Under the pieces are notes generated by a model. It ran no database searches and had not been told where the DNA came from. It saw only the letters and a program-made list of their open reading frames with translations. This document shows, piece by piece, positions 22,101-30,529 of a DNA stretch of 64,000 bases. The position numbers were made by a program, and so were the translations under genes. Origin of the DNA: Achatina immaculata (taxonomy: Eukaryota; Mollusca; Gastropoda; Stylommatophora; Achatinidae); NCBI GenBank assembly GCA_009760885.1, contig CM019713.1, positions 29,940,927 to 30,004,926 of the forward strand. Direction: 5' to 3'. Numbering within the stretch: the first letter of the stretch is position 1; each line of letters starts with the position of its first letter.

Positions 22101-24654
22101 ATATTTGTAAACACTGTAGACCTATCTACTCAGGTTCAGAAAGGATATTAATTAAAGCATGAAGCAACATCAACACTGTTTTCAATTCTAATTATTTTTG
22201 GCCTTATTTTTCTCATATTCACCCACTACGACTCAAATGCAGTTACATATTTTAAGGGACTAAGCTGTACATGATATCTTATTTTGCCCTTCATCTAATG
22301 AGCCTATGTATACAGTTTAATCCCTTGTGCATAGTAATGCAAGTAATTGTTCTATGAAATTATGGTCTGACTACCATAACTATAAACAGCTATTGTCATT
22401 CCTACATGCTTAATAGAAATATTATGTGCTGAGATGGAGAACACTGGCAATCATGTTTTCTATCTTTTGCAGTCCATGCTGTTTCTGATCAATTCACTTT
22501 TTTTTTTCTTTTTCCAAGCCACATGAGCAGTCCACTCAGATACTTTTCTTTTGGCTTTCTTCTCTCTCTTTTTCCATTGAATTTTCCAGTCATTACTAAA
22601 TGCTCTAACTTCTGTCTTCTCGTGACGCATCCAAGAAATTATGACCGTTATATAACTTTTTAACTAGTCTATTTTTTCTGAAACCTTTTTTTGAGGACCT
22701 CTTCATTTGTTTTTCTGTCTGTTCAGGGTATGTACATTTTGCATAAACAGTCCAGATTTTGAAATGAGCATGAGGGATGTTATCTTCTGAAATAATCAAA
22801 TCAGACAATCTTACCTTCGTCAGAAGAATACGAGTCAGTGTCATCACTTCTACTATCATGCCTTCTGAAATAAGTGTACAAAACATATTGTGCTCAATAT
22901 ATATGTTTTTTTTTTTAACTTTGACATATTAATTCTTTCGATACTGAGCCACCCTTTAAGTCCAGTTCTGGTTTAGAGTTGGATCCCACGCCACCCTTTT
23001 GAAAACTTGATGCAACTTTTCATTTAGCCAACCAGAACTCTTCTGCTCCAAAGTTAAGCTATTTTAGCATCTGGTCAGGCCGGAGATGAAAGGAAATCAC
23101 GAAGTGGATCAATCTGAGTGTACATTTTTCAGGTTTTTTCGAGGTTGGTTGGTAGAATGGTCATACTGATTGACTAGACCTAGCTTACTAAATGTGTTTT
23201 TCACATCTGTAGACCTGTTAGATTTATTGGATATCAAAAGCATCCGCAATTATCGATATTTATGTACCGATATACACATTCTGCATTGGATTCTGGCACA
23301 TTTCAGGTATGTAAAACTTTGATTTTAGTGCTCAGCCCTAAAAAATATTTTTAGTGCCAAAAAATCTTTCGATCTTTTCAGAACAGTGTTTTTTTTCTAT
23401 TCTTTGTTTTTTTAAATGATAAATAACTTCATTTATGGAATCTTCTTTCATTTCCACGTATTTTAATATGAGATACACACGTGTTGATGAAGGAGTTTAT
23501 TTGTTGCAATGAATTTTATAAAGGGACCCCCTTAGTATGAAGACACCTGCTCGGCCATGTAACGTCCGTGTTGGTACAAATGTAACGTCCGCGTTTTTGT
23601 AAGCAGTATCGAAAGAGTTAATGTAATTTTTTTTCATATTCATCCAAACTGAACTTGTACAAAGTACCTTATTTATGGAATTAGCCTTCATACAATATCC
23701 TATTTTCCCTTTGGTTCCCAGATGGCCCATGTGTTCAGTGTAATTAAGTGTGCCTTGCATGCCAGCAAATATTCATTTTTGGAAGCTGTTCCCCCATGTA
23801 CCAGTGTGTGGGGTACCCATTTCAACAGGTGGTTTTACTAGTGGGTGCTAGCTGTAAGTCATAAAAATACCTACACGAGAAATGATTAGTGTATTCTCTA
23901 ATTTATGCTGCCTCATAATTTGTGCAAAGACTGCATAGAATTTTTATTCTTTTTTTCTGGTGTGGTTTTAACAAGCTTTCGTTGCAATGCAACCTGGAGA
24001 ATTTCACTTGTTTGTGGCTACTGGTGAAGATGGACAGACCAAAGAAAAAATAAATAAATACAGGGCAGAAACCATGAAATAAAAAGTCAGTTCATAATCA
24101 AGAAAACTATATGTAAACAGCACTATGATGCTGCTTCCCATCGGTGAAGCGACGTGAAAAAAAAAAATCTGAAATCCAATGCGACAGTCCCTACACAGTA
24201 AGCAGTATGAGAGATATGAAAAGCTCTGCTCTACGAAGCAACTAACTTTTACAAAGGGTGCTATCGCTTGATGTTAACATTTTTTTTTTATTCTTTCATT
24301 CGTTCTCCGTACGACCTTCCTTGGTTGCCGCATGTGAAGACTAACATCAGATTGTTATTAAGTGTTTATTGAGTCTACAATTATTATCTTTGAGTTGCTA
24401 CATAAAATGTGAATAATAATAAACTTGTTATTTGAAATGATATATCCCGTTTGTCTAAATTCGCTGTATGCACACATAAGCACAATAATCGAAAACTGGT
24501 GAGTTCAAACTTCAATATGACAATAACAAATCTACCTGTAATTCACTTTTTAAAAATTACGACCCTTATTTCATTAATCATATAATCACTTGTCAAGAAT
24601 ACAGCAAGTACAGTGTTCTTTTGTTAAATACAAATACACTTACTTTCTCGGCAT
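3996..24654 (-). CDS. CWC22: CWC22/nucampholin-like pre-mRNA splicing factor (MIF4G protein), 3' end outside window
   Basis: CWC22 is a spliceosome component that binds eIF4A3 through its MIF4G domain and places it for exon-junction complex assembly; it acts in the nucleus. Nine exons, listed separately, join in phase (2644 nt, 881 complete codons). Residues 1-695 are low-complexity and rich in Arg, Ser, Lys, Glu and Asp. The conserved core begins near residue 698 with [20 protein letters not shown], then [50 protein letters not shown] and [15 protein letters not shown], which match animal CWC22 closely. The open frame stops at a donor after the SPRGIN motif. The rest of MIF4G, the MA3 domain and the C-terminus must lie left of position 1, because no further exon was found below 3996. 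The N-terminal extension is much longer than in human CWC22 (about 120 residues from memory); Drosophila nucampholin also has a long N-terminus. Identity is very secure; the exact exon 1 is an inference from splice phase. Confidence 0.93.
4132..5619. other. CWC22 intron 8, left part; (GT)n at 4831-4885
   Basis: Contains a GT/GTGC-rich microsatellite near 4831-4885 and a poly-C run near 5118. A 157-codon plus-strand frame (4210-4683) has no recognisable domain and is not supported as a gene. Confidence 0.4.
5620..6390 (+). mobile_element. Non-LTR family E fragment (reverse transcriptase 3' half)
   Basis: Reads [20 protein letters not shown], with the YxDD catalytic box, then after a one-base frameshift KTEVMVISN and [20 protein letters not shown], and a degraded tail with [11 protein letters not shown]. 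It is a decayed copy in CWC22 intron 8. Confidence 0.8.
6755..6850 (-). repeat. Unclassified dispersed repeat (copy 1)
   Basis: The reverse complement resembles 61560-61640: both share ATCAAACAA-ATAGAAG and a conserved peptide-like string DHMNI-IKQ-RS-VLL. No transposon type recognised. Confidence 0.5.
6860..8352. other. CWC22 intron 8, right part, nothing recognised
   Basis: AT-rich intron with poly-A tracts near 7549 and 7622. A 95-codon minus-strand frame at 8058-8345 has no known domain. Confidence 0.35.
8353..8481 (-). CDS. CWC22: CWC22 coding exon 8 (MIF4G)
   Basis: Exactly 43 codons: [20 protein letters not shown], then [20 protein letters not shown] and QQV. It matches the MIF4G helices that follow INTK in human CWC22. 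The acceptor is TTTTTTCAG and the donor GTGAGT; phase 0 on both sides. Confidence 0.95.
9190..9283 (-). CDS. CWC22: CWC22 coding exon 7 (MIF4G)
   Basis: Encodes [20 protein letters not shown] and then [11 protein letters not shown], near-identical to the animal CWC22 consensus. The acceptor is TATCTTGTAG; the donor GTTAGA is weaker than the others. Ends in phase 0. Confidence 0.95.
10085..10335 (-). mobile_element. Non-LTR 3' fragment, family D-like
   Basis: The minus strand reads [20 protein letters not shown], then a degraded RGRPPHTW-like motif and an REHTRATFW-like end, the usual C-terminal tail of LINE ORF2. It ends at a short (ATTC)n near 10085-10099. Lies in CWC22 intron 6. Confidence 0.55.
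10622..10900 (-). mobile_element. tRNA-derived SINE, family 1 (copy 1)
   Basis: The reverse complement starts tRNA-like (GGTGCTGTGGTGATGTAGTG, then a degenerate B box) and ends in the same 3' segment (GGCATTTGCATGC) as copies at 11318-11545 and 15901-16165. Not a functional tRNA: the stem pairs are broken and a tail follows. Confidence 0.6.
11318..11545 (-). mobile_element. tRNA-derived SINE, family 1 (copy 2)
   Basis: Shares body and tail with the copy 700 bp to the left, in the same orientation. The tRNA-like head is decayed. Confidence 0.55.
12241..12923. mobile_element. piggyBac-type non-autonomous element (MITE 1)
   Basis: The left end GTAACTCTTCTCGTGCC and right end GGCACGGGAAGAGTTAA form a terminal inverted repeat of about 17 bp. 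The right flank is TTAA and the left has decayed to GTAA. The interior matches the reverse complement of 35597-36286. No coding capacity. About 683 bp. Confidence 0.85.
13046..14330 (-). pseudogene. piggyBac transposase pseudogene
   Basis: The reading frame is interrupted by stops, a deletion of most of the catalytic DDD domain, and a 156-bp LINE insert at 13427-13582. The N-terminal fragment, the LSTDEG segment and the C-terminal zinc-ribbon-like domain (Cys-x2-Cys...Cys-x2-Cys...) are in the correct order for a piggyBac transposase. It cannot encode an active enzyme. Confidence 0.88.
13427..13582 (-). mobile_element. Non-LTR family F insertion inside piggyBac
   Basis: The sequence codes [20 protein letters not shown], as at 51200-51260, and ends in a GAAGAAGAAGAAGC tail. 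It is bounded by the 8-bp duplication TTATTTTG (13419-13426 and 13583-13590). It splits the transposase between SRINK and KIKPLLDYF. Confidence 0.88.
14634..14762 (-). CDS. CWC22: CWC22 coding exon 6 (MIF4G start)
   Basis: Encodes [19 protein letters not shown] and then [20 protein letters not shown] and IVRGR, the first helices of the CWC22 MIF4G domain. The acceptor is TATGTTGACAG and the donor GTGAGT. Its phases (2 in, 2 out) match exons 5 and 7. Confidence 0.95.
15901..16165 (+). mobile_element. tRNA-derived SINE, family 1 (copy 3)
   Basis: The head has a clear A box (TAGCATAGTGGTTAGACCAC) and B box (GGGTTCGAATCCC), followed by a body and the 3' segment CATTTGCTATGGGAC shared with the minus-strand copies at 10622 and 11318. 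Best-preserved family member here. Confidence 0.8.
16443..16604 (-). CDS. CWC22: CWC22 coding exon 5 (start of conserved core)
   Basis: Encodes a linker and then [20 protein letters not shown], the signature segment just before MIF4G in CWC22 proteins. The acceptor is TATATTTCCAG. A plus-strand retrotransposon fragment begins about 28 bp upstream of this acceptor. The donor is GTGAGT. Confidence 0.95.
16633..16858 (+). mobile_element. Non-LTR family C 3' end
   Basis: Encodes [20 protein letters not shown], then [11 protein letters not shown] and [12 protein letters not shown] with a stop, the intact C-terminus of the ORF2 seen in decayed form at 25670-25795, 30535-30710 and 63430-63610. It begins about 28 bp upstream of the CWC22 exon 5 acceptor, in antisense. 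Confidence 0.85.
16859..17392. other. CWC22 intron 4, nothing recognised
   Basis: No repeat family or coding similarity seen. Confidence 0.35.
17393..17500. repeat. Perfect 41-bp inverted repeat (hairpin)
   Basis: The left arm 17393-17433 (starting CAGAATGTATAAAATCGG) and right arm 17460-17500 are exact reverse complements with a 26-nt spacer. It lies in CWC22 intron 4 and would fold in RNA on either strand. Confidence 0.95.
17711..18316 (-). CDS. CWC22: CWC22 coding exon 4 (606 nt, RS/ED-rich region)
   Basis: Residues about 463-665, starting [19 protein letters not shown] and ending in an Arg/Asp/Glu-rich stretch with [17 protein letters not shown]. The acceptor is TTCTTTCAG and the donor GTGAGT. 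The frame is open throughout and phases fit both neighbours. Plus-strand reading frames over this exon and exon 3 are antisense shadows. Confidence 0.9.
18480..18625 (-). mobile_element. SINE family 2, 3' part
   Basis: The reverse complement resembles the body of the element at 27080-27210 (GTGTGATA...GTGTTGACAGGT). The tRNA-like head is missing or decayed. Confidence 0.45.
18956..20282 (-). CDS. CWC22: CWC22 coding exon 3 (1327 nt, RS/ED-rich region)
   Basis: A long open frame of 441 complete codons encodes residues about 21-463. It is almost wholly low-complexity: Arg/Lys/Asp/Glu with many Ser. Residues about 92-137 hold a tandem 10-residue repeat of the form [11 protein letters not shown] Ser/Asp run ([20 protein letters not shown]) lies in the middle, and an acidic tail ([15 protein letters not shown]) near the end. 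The acceptor is TTCTATTCTCAG and the donor GTAAGC. In vertebrate CWC22 a comparable Ser/Asp run lies C-terminal to the MA3 domain. Confidence 0.9.
19930..20075. repeat. In-frame 30-bp coding repeat in CWC22 exon 3
   Basis: About five units of 30 bp encode [14 protein letters not shown] decapeptides on the minus strand. Substitutions keep the charge pattern. Confidence 0.9.
20283..22814. other. CWC22 intron 2; G-run and (GA)(GT)n near 20750-20805
   Basis: Holds a poly-G tract and a GA/GT microsatellite at 20750-20805, and otherwise AT-rich sequence. No gene or known transposon seen. Confidence 0.4.
22815..22864 (-). CDS. CWC22: CWC22 coding exon 2 (50 nt)
   Basis: The acceptor TTATTTCAG precedes a frame reading [16 protein letters not shown], ending in phase 1 at donor GTAAG. 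Ser/Asp/Arg composition matches exon 3, and the join makes Glu-Asp-Ser-Ser. Intron 1 (22865-24643) carries a TTAA-flanked repeat. Confidence 0.8.
22929..23621. mobile_element. TTAA-flanked non-autonomous element (MITE 3)
   Basis: The ends TTAATTCTTTCGATACTG and CAGTATCGAAAGAGTTAA form a terminal inverted repeat with one mismatch, with TTAA at both outer edges as for piggyBac-type elements. 693 bp, no coding capacity. Lies in CWC22 intron 1. Confidence 0.85.
23622..24643. other. CWC22 intron 1, 5' part, nothing recognised
   Basis: AT-rich sequence with no recognised element. Confidence 0.35.
24644..24654 (-). CDS. CWC22: CWC22 coding exon 1 (11 nt, start codon)
   Basis: The minus strand reads ATG CCG AGA AA followed by a strong donor GTAAGT. 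The phase-2 end joins exactly to exon 2 to give M-P-R-K-R-H-D, a basic start that suits the Arg/Ser-rich N-terminus. The start was chosen because it is the only ATG found with a matching donor and phase upstream of exon 2. It lies 23-38 bp of sequence away from promoter-like motifs. Supported by splice logic only. Confidence 0.7.
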
Positions 24655-24690
24655 ATCTGATACGTTTTTCTCTTTCTAGAAACGAATCCG

Positions 24691-24735
24691 TCACGTGATT
24701 TCTATTCCCAACTAGCATTGCTTCTACCGGAAGTG
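24691..24735. promoter_or_regulatory. Possible CWC22 proximal promoter: E-box palindrome and ETS site
   Basis: Just upstream of the minus-strand start codon are the palindrome TCACGTGA (24691-24698) and ACCGGAAGTG (24726-24735), textbook binding sites for bHLH-ZIP and ETS factors. Both are common in TATA-less housekeeping promoters. No TATA box was seen. A non-LTR fragment starts only about 15 bp further out. The motifs are visible; the promoter role is inferred. Confidence 0.45.
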
Positions 24736-24747
24736 TGTAGCAGTAGG

Positions 24748-25123
24748 TTTTATGCGGCAGAAGGGGTTCGTCATGGGTGCATATTGTCGCCTTACTTATT
24801 TAAATTGTATACTGAAAATACAATTAGGAATGTTAGAGAATATGTAGACAAAGAATATTACGATGCCATAACAATTAGAGGTTATGAATTGCCAGAGATT
24901 GGATATGCTGATGACACAATTTTACTGTCCACAACACAAAAAGGAATGGAAAAAATTAATTATGTCAGTCCGTAAGAACAGCGAAGAGCAAAACCTATAT
25001 CTTAATGCGAAGAAAACTAAATTGATGACAAGTGACAAAACAAATAAGACAGCTGAAATATATATTTGGAAGAGGTGGAGAGCTTTGAATATATTGGATT
25101 ATTACAAACTAATAATGGAGATA
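24748..25123 (+). mobile_element. Non-LTR family C, reverse transcriptase part
   Basis: Encodes VRHGCILSPYLFKLYTENTI and GYADDTILLSTTQKGMEKIN, classic non-LTR reverse transcriptase boxes, with frameshifts. It starts about 90 bp upstream of the CWC22 start codon and continues beyond the family B insert. Confidence 0.9.
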
Positions 25124-25332
25124 GCTATCAAGTGGCACATAACAGGCCGAAGAAAAAGGGGCAGACCGCGTGAAACTCTGAAGAGAACATTATTAAGAGA
25201 GGCCAAGTTAACAGGCATAAAATCCTTTGTTGAGGTTGAAAGACTCGCCGAAGACAGGAAATATTGGCGAACTACTTTGCGAGCCCTATGTGACGTCTAA
25301 CGGCACGGGAAGGATATAAGATATAAGATAAG
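25124..25332 (+). mobile_element. Non-LTR family B 3' end inserted in family C
   Basis: Encodes KWHITGRRKRGRPRETLKRT and the end [10 protein letters not shown] with a stop, then a tail of ATAAG units. It is bounded by the 13-bp duplication AATAATGGAGATA (25111-25123 and 25333-25345). Confidence 0.9.
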
Positions 25333-25797
25333 AATAATGGAGATATAATGGGGGAAATTAAAAGGACATCTATCACTCTTCAAATAATAAAACAACTAAC
25401 GAAGCTGTGGAGATGAACAGACAACTACAAAAATAAGATTTTTAAGGGCATGCATCTTTCCCATCGCAACATATGCCTGTGAGATCTGGACCTTAGCAAA
25501 ACAGCTGAGAAACACCATAAATGCTTTTGAATGTAGTTCTTCAAATATCATGGACACAAAAAAGGACAAATATATCCATACTACAAGAACTTAATATTGA
25601 AGAAGGTTGGCTAGTAAAGAGGATTAAACAGAGAAAACTTAAATATTTTTGACACATTAAACGTCATGAGAATTTAGAGAAGACCGTCTTGGAAGGATAC
25701 ATAATAGGAAAAAGAGAGAAAGGAAGACCAAGGCGAAGAAGTCTGCAAGACATCGTTGATGATCTGCAAATGGATGCATCAGCAGCAGGGCATCTGC
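25333..25797 (+). mobile_element. Non-LTR family C, continuation
   Basis: Resumes family C after the insert. Decayed sequence ends with a GKREKGRPRRRSLQDIVDDL-like tail, cut short at about 25797. Confidence 0.8.
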
Positions 25798-26119
25798 TGG
25801 AGAATGGAGAGCTAGAAAGAACACTGAACTGAACCGCTTATTTAAATCCCAACGAATTATAAATGTCTTAAAACTGAACAGACTACGCTGGTTGGGCCAT
25901 GTGGAAAGAACGGAAGAGAACAGACAAACGAAAATTATGTATGCACCAGAGATGAGGGAAACAAGACCAAGGGGTAGACCAAGACGGAGATGGAAAGACA
26001 ACATAGAAGAGGATATACAAGAAAAATATGTCACCAACTGGAGAGAGAAGATTAGGAATAGAGAGGAATGGAGGCGAACTTTATCCGCAGCAATGAGCCC
26101 TAATGGCTCAGAAAGCTGA
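25798..26119 (+). mobile_element. Non-LTR family D 3' end
   Basis: Encodes LNRLRWLGHVERTEENRQTK, then [20 protein letters not shown] and a terminal EEWRRTLSAAMSPNGSES with a stop. It is directly joined to truncated family C. Confidence 0.85.
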
Positions 26120-27002
26120 GGAAGAAGAATTGTATTTACTAATATTTTCTACAAAATGGCTGGAAAATGGTGTTGCACCCAATACCAAAGATTTAAATGG
26201 TTTTGTGGGAGAAAGGAAGAGTGGTTTAATTTTCCCATTTGAGCAATATAATCCTGCTTTCTCGTCTTTCCATTTCAATACTCCACTACCAGCGCTGGCC
26301 ACATCCATTTTTCCTGTGAGAATTTTGGAATTCTCTTGGTAATAAAAATTAGGATTATACACAACTGCCAAAATTTTATAAGTCACCTTGCATTTCATAG
26401 CTCTAGCCTTTGATCTCATTCGGGATGTTTCACTGGACCATCTGGCAGCATCTCGAACTGTGACACATGTTAATCTCTCATCTCTCTGTTCTCGTGTTTT
26501 CTCTTGGCGTAATATGATGTTTTCAAAGAGTAGGTCTTTTCGTGAATATAGAAAAATCAGTCAGAAACATTCACTCGAACCACTAACTTTCAATCTGTTC
26601 TGAAAACGTGTAGCATTTGATATTCAGCTTCGTTTACTTTTGCCATTCCCCCCCCCCCCTCCCCCGGGCCAAACAGACTGGGGAAAGTACATAAAAAATG
26701 AAGGAAAAAAAAGTCCTTCCACACACTGAATCGGGGTCGCCCGTGCTAGAAGAATGACGCTTCCAAAATGACGCATCTGTATTCTGGGAAAAGGCACATG
26801 AAGTCTTCTTTATATTAGTGATTCATGTGCATGAATTATTGTCCCGCCTGATGTTCTGCACTTTTATCTCTCAGCTTTCATGCAGTCATAGAAATTAAAC
26901 AGAACAATTTTTATCTTCCACTCTTATCTACACTTTCAACGACAAATCTTTTACTTTGAGCTCATGCCCATAAGAGAGAGCTCAATGATGTGAATTAACA
27001 AA
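26120..27002. other. Intergenic, nothing recognised; poly-C near 26649
   Basis: No coding similarity. Holds a C-rich run at about 26648-26666. Confidence 0.35.
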
Positions 27003-27004
27003 GT

Positions 27005-27290
27005 GCTTGTAGCAATCGGGCGTCTAAGTGGCGAAATGGTTAGCGCACTAGTCTCTCATGGCGAAGATCGGTTGTTCGAATCTAGTCGGAGTCGCCCTAG
27101 TCACTCAACTGTAGAAATAGGTACCCAACTTCTTCTGGAGTTGGGGAAGGAAGGACGGCCAGGTGTGATACTGACTACATCACCCTCTAGTGTGTTGACA
27201 GGTAACAAACACATAATCCACTAACACCATATCCCTAATCCACTAACACCATATCCTTATGTGCCTCTAAGGCATGACAAGATTACCTTT
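27005..27290 (+). mobile_element. tRNA-derived SINE, family 2 (best copy)
   Basis: The head has an A box TGGCGAAATGGTTAGCGCA and B box GGTTGTTCGAATC in tRNA spacing, then a body with a GTAGAAATAGGTACCCAACT segment. Related copies are at 41697-41850 and 46055-46260. The long body and low-complexity end mark a SINE rather than a tRNA gene. Confidence 0.8.
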
Positions 27291-27302
27291 ACCTTTTACC
27301 TT

Positions 27303-27560
27303 CCATGTAAGTCGTAAAAGGCGACTATGGAAGTTGGGAGATGATGGGCCAACGACTTGTTCTATGTTAAAAAAAAAAACCTGGAGCGTTACAGAAACAC
27401 GGAGAGGAGAACCAGGGAACTTTGTTTTGGAAAAAGGAAGGGACTCTGATAACAGAGCACATGACCTTGTGCAGTCAAAGCCGAAAGGAAGCTGCAGAAC
27501 CGACATCCCAACTGGGTACCAGTACACCTTTTACCATTGCATGTTAGAAAGACTGAGATA
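27303..27560 (+). repeat. Repeat shared with 45355-45450, possible retrotransposon 5' end
   Basis: GTCGTAAAAGGCGACTA followed by a poly-A tract and TACAGAAACACGGAG is repeated at 45355-45450. Such sequence often marks the 5' leader of LINEs; that reading is an inference. Confidence 0.45.
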
Positions 27561-28062
27561 CTAAAGAATAATTTACAGGATCAGAACCGTTGAAAATATT
27601 TGTTTTCTTGCTCAACCATCTGATTTAATCTGCTGAAAAGACTGTTAAATGAGAGTCATAGACAAGGTAGAGAGCTGGAATTGATGCTATGGACACTAAG
27701 TCTTCTGAAAAAAAGTGGCAGACGATGAAAATTTATCACCTGATACAAGAAGTGAGGCTGAAAATGTCTTGCAAAAAAATGTTGATATTTCATTTTTTGA
27801 ACAAATTTTATGAAAAACTGATGGTGTTTAAAAACGATTACAGGATAAGACAAAGAACTTTGCGACATCTCAAGTGATTTATAGTCACTTGAAAGAATAG
27901 CACCCCTTGCTGTCTTTAATTCACTCCGATTAAAAACAAGGGATGCCATAAGTCTTCGAGCAGTTTCAGCAGCCAAAAATAAAATGTAGGCAGTAGGAAA
28001 TAAATGGTGATAGGGAAATAAGAAGATCTTGCCGAATGCCTGGAGAATTGGCAAGAGATGTA

Positions 28063-28306
28063 CCCTAGACTAAACTGGTGCAATGAAAACCACGGTGTCA
28101 CGCAATCCCGCTTCTGAGACCCACCAAGAATACAGACTAAAGCACTGTGATACTCTGAACCCCTTGTGGTCCTCTCGTGGATCTCGTGTGGTCTATTTTG
28201 GACCACACAGGGGACCAGGGGACCTAACGAGGACCACAGGCGTGAATTCAGTAGGTTCACAGTGCGGTTTTTGGTGGTAGAAGTGAACGAAGAAGAAGAA
28301 GAAGAA
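28063..28306 (+). mobile_element. (GAA)n-tailed retroposon with target duplication
   Basis: 244 bp ending in GAAGAAGAAGAAGAA, bounded by the 12-bp duplication GCAAGAGATGTA (28051-28062 and 28307-28318). It matches 57351-57565 in reverse. It appears 5'-truncated relative to that longer copy. Confidence 0.88.
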
Positions 28307-28318
28307 GCAAGAGATGTA

Positions 28319-29480
28319 AGGTTGTCAGAGGAATGAAATGTGTCCTAGACAGACTCCAAGATGAATTTCAGATCCTCTTCAAACGCTTTAAAGAACTGAA
28401 TTTGAAGACTGTATTTCCTTAGCCTAATGAAAAACGATGATTCAAAAGTATTCAAAGCTACACCAATTTTGGTAGGTTTTACGACACATATTTATTTAAC
28501 GACAGTGTATGATGCAGAGGCGTTCTCGTGATGGCACGCTATCAGTACACCATCTCTTTCATTATTCAGCATGGCGAAGATATTATTTCCAGATTTAAGA
28601 ACTGTGATAAAAATTCTCTTATCAGTCTGTGTCCTAACATAGTTTCAGTAAAATGACATTAATTACGTCGTGCTTGAGAGCAACAATGGAGCAAGTGGGT
28701 CTGGGTTGATAGCGCTCTAATTAGCGCAGGAAGGGAAACAATGCAGAAAATTAATTTGAAGGAGCGAATAAATCAGTCTGCAGCAATAAAAAGCAAAGTG
28801 AACATTTAGTTAAACTTTATGTGTAAGTTGAACTTCTATTTAAGTATAAAAATATTGATCTTACGGTCGAATAATCTCGTTAAATAAATGTGCAGTTGTA
28901 ATATACTTTATAATAACATACTTTAGAAATAATAAATTTTATATGCAATACAAATTTGTGAAAATTCTTTCTTTTAATACTTAGTTTGGTCTGGTGTTCA
29001 ATCTCGCTGGAACTGCGAGCAAGATGTTCTTTGCGGTCAGTGTAGTGACCATGTTAAGGCCCGGATGCTTAATGTAGAGTGGGGAAAAGGTTATGGCCTT
29101 CTTTGTCTCAATGGCCAGGCTGGGGCTATTGCTTGAGACAGATACAGAGGCAGCAGGTATTGGTCAGCTCTAGTTCGTTGTCTTGACAACTGTTTTGTTA
29201 CTGTAGCACATGGGGATTATGACGATCCCTGGTCCGTTAGCCAGACGAGGCCAGTTATTGTGGGTACCAAACGGATAGGTGGAACAGGGTCTTGGTCGGC
29301 TATGGTTCGCTAGCCCTAACTACAGTCACATGCTACATGTTAGCCATTGTCCCTGGCTATCAAATCGGACAGCGTCTTGCCTTCTAGGAGGCTGAGATAA
29401 ATATATCTGACTTAGGGGTATGTGAAACGAAAGTAAAAGAGTACGTACGAATCAAGAGCATGGAAGACCACACACTGAAA
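28319..29480. other. Intergenic, mostly unrecognised
   Basis: The part from about 29000 to 29400 has CG-bearing, repeat-like sequence (TTAGCC...GACCATG) that may be an old SINE. No gene seen. Confidence 0.3.
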
Positions 29481-30520
29481 ATGGAGATTCAAACTAAAAA
29501 AAGGCACACGAATAAAACGAGGTCAAATCATGGATAGCGGTGGATAAGAAGACCACAGGGCAGATATGCAATCCTGAAGAAACCCCCATGGGTGTCGACT
29601 GGAATGATGCCCGAAAACATCCACAGCTTACCAAAGTTCATCTATAGCTCAGTCGAGAAGCCGAAATTGGGCGGCAGGACGAGCAGAATCAGAAATCAAA
29701 GAGCGAATTATTAAGCACTCCAAATCATATATAATATATACAGATGGATAGGTCACGCGCGGACAAAGGGACGGATGGGGAGATTAGTGGTCTATCGCAA
29801 TGGACTCTCCATCGTCAGCGAGTCCATAGCCTTGTCCACAACCACATCCAGCACGAGGATGGAGATTGAAGCAACCACTCGAGCCATAAACTGGCTAGCA
29901 AACCAACAAGCATCACAAGCCATAGTATTATCAGACTCACAATGAACGCTAAAAAAAAAAAAAAAATTGAAAACCAGGTGAAGTGTCGCGAGTGGTTGAC
30001 CAAACGAAGAGTCACTTATCTCCTCCTTAATATGGATTTATTGCCAAGGACATGCCGGTATCAAAGGTAATGAAATGGTAGATCAACCGGCAAACAGAAA
30101 CAACCTTGGGCATCCCACAAATGGACAAACCAGACATTATAACAGCCGCCCTATCAAAATTACAGAACAAAAGAATGTTGAATGCAGTCCCTATCACCAA
30201 AGACTATGCGAAAGAGGAATAATGAAGGGCAGTGGCAGACACCCAGAACGTTGCGGAAAAGATTGAGCTACATTCAATCAATGTGCCATTGATACTATCA
30301 CCAAACACACAGTACGAACAGCACTGAGGTTAAAGGTTCAGTATATATGAGAGTGTCATGAGTGCAAGGAAGCCCATCTCTAGGCCAGTAGTAGAGCACT
30401 GACATTCTTCAAGTTCAAGTTACGAAAGGCAATTGAATTGATAATAAACACCAGGACCACACATAATGAAGAAATATGGACACCAGCGCCTCTCAAAATG
30501 AGTTGCGGACTACAAAGCGG
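29481..30520 (+). mobile_element. Non-LTR element fragment with RNase H domain
   Basis: Frames combine to IIYTDG, then STTTSSTRMEIEATTRAINW and QASQAIVLSDSQ, then IYCQGHAGIKGNEMVDQPA: the D...E...D and G-H-x-G-x-x-G-N-E boxes of LINE RNase H. Frameshifts and a poly-A run show decay. It may belong with family F or G. Confidence 0.75.
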
Positions 30521-30529
30521 TTAATTTAG

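Noticed and set aside
27005..27085. Possible functional tRNA gene
   Set aside because: A and B boxes are present, but the sequence continues into a repeated SINE body and the cloverleaf stems do not pair well.
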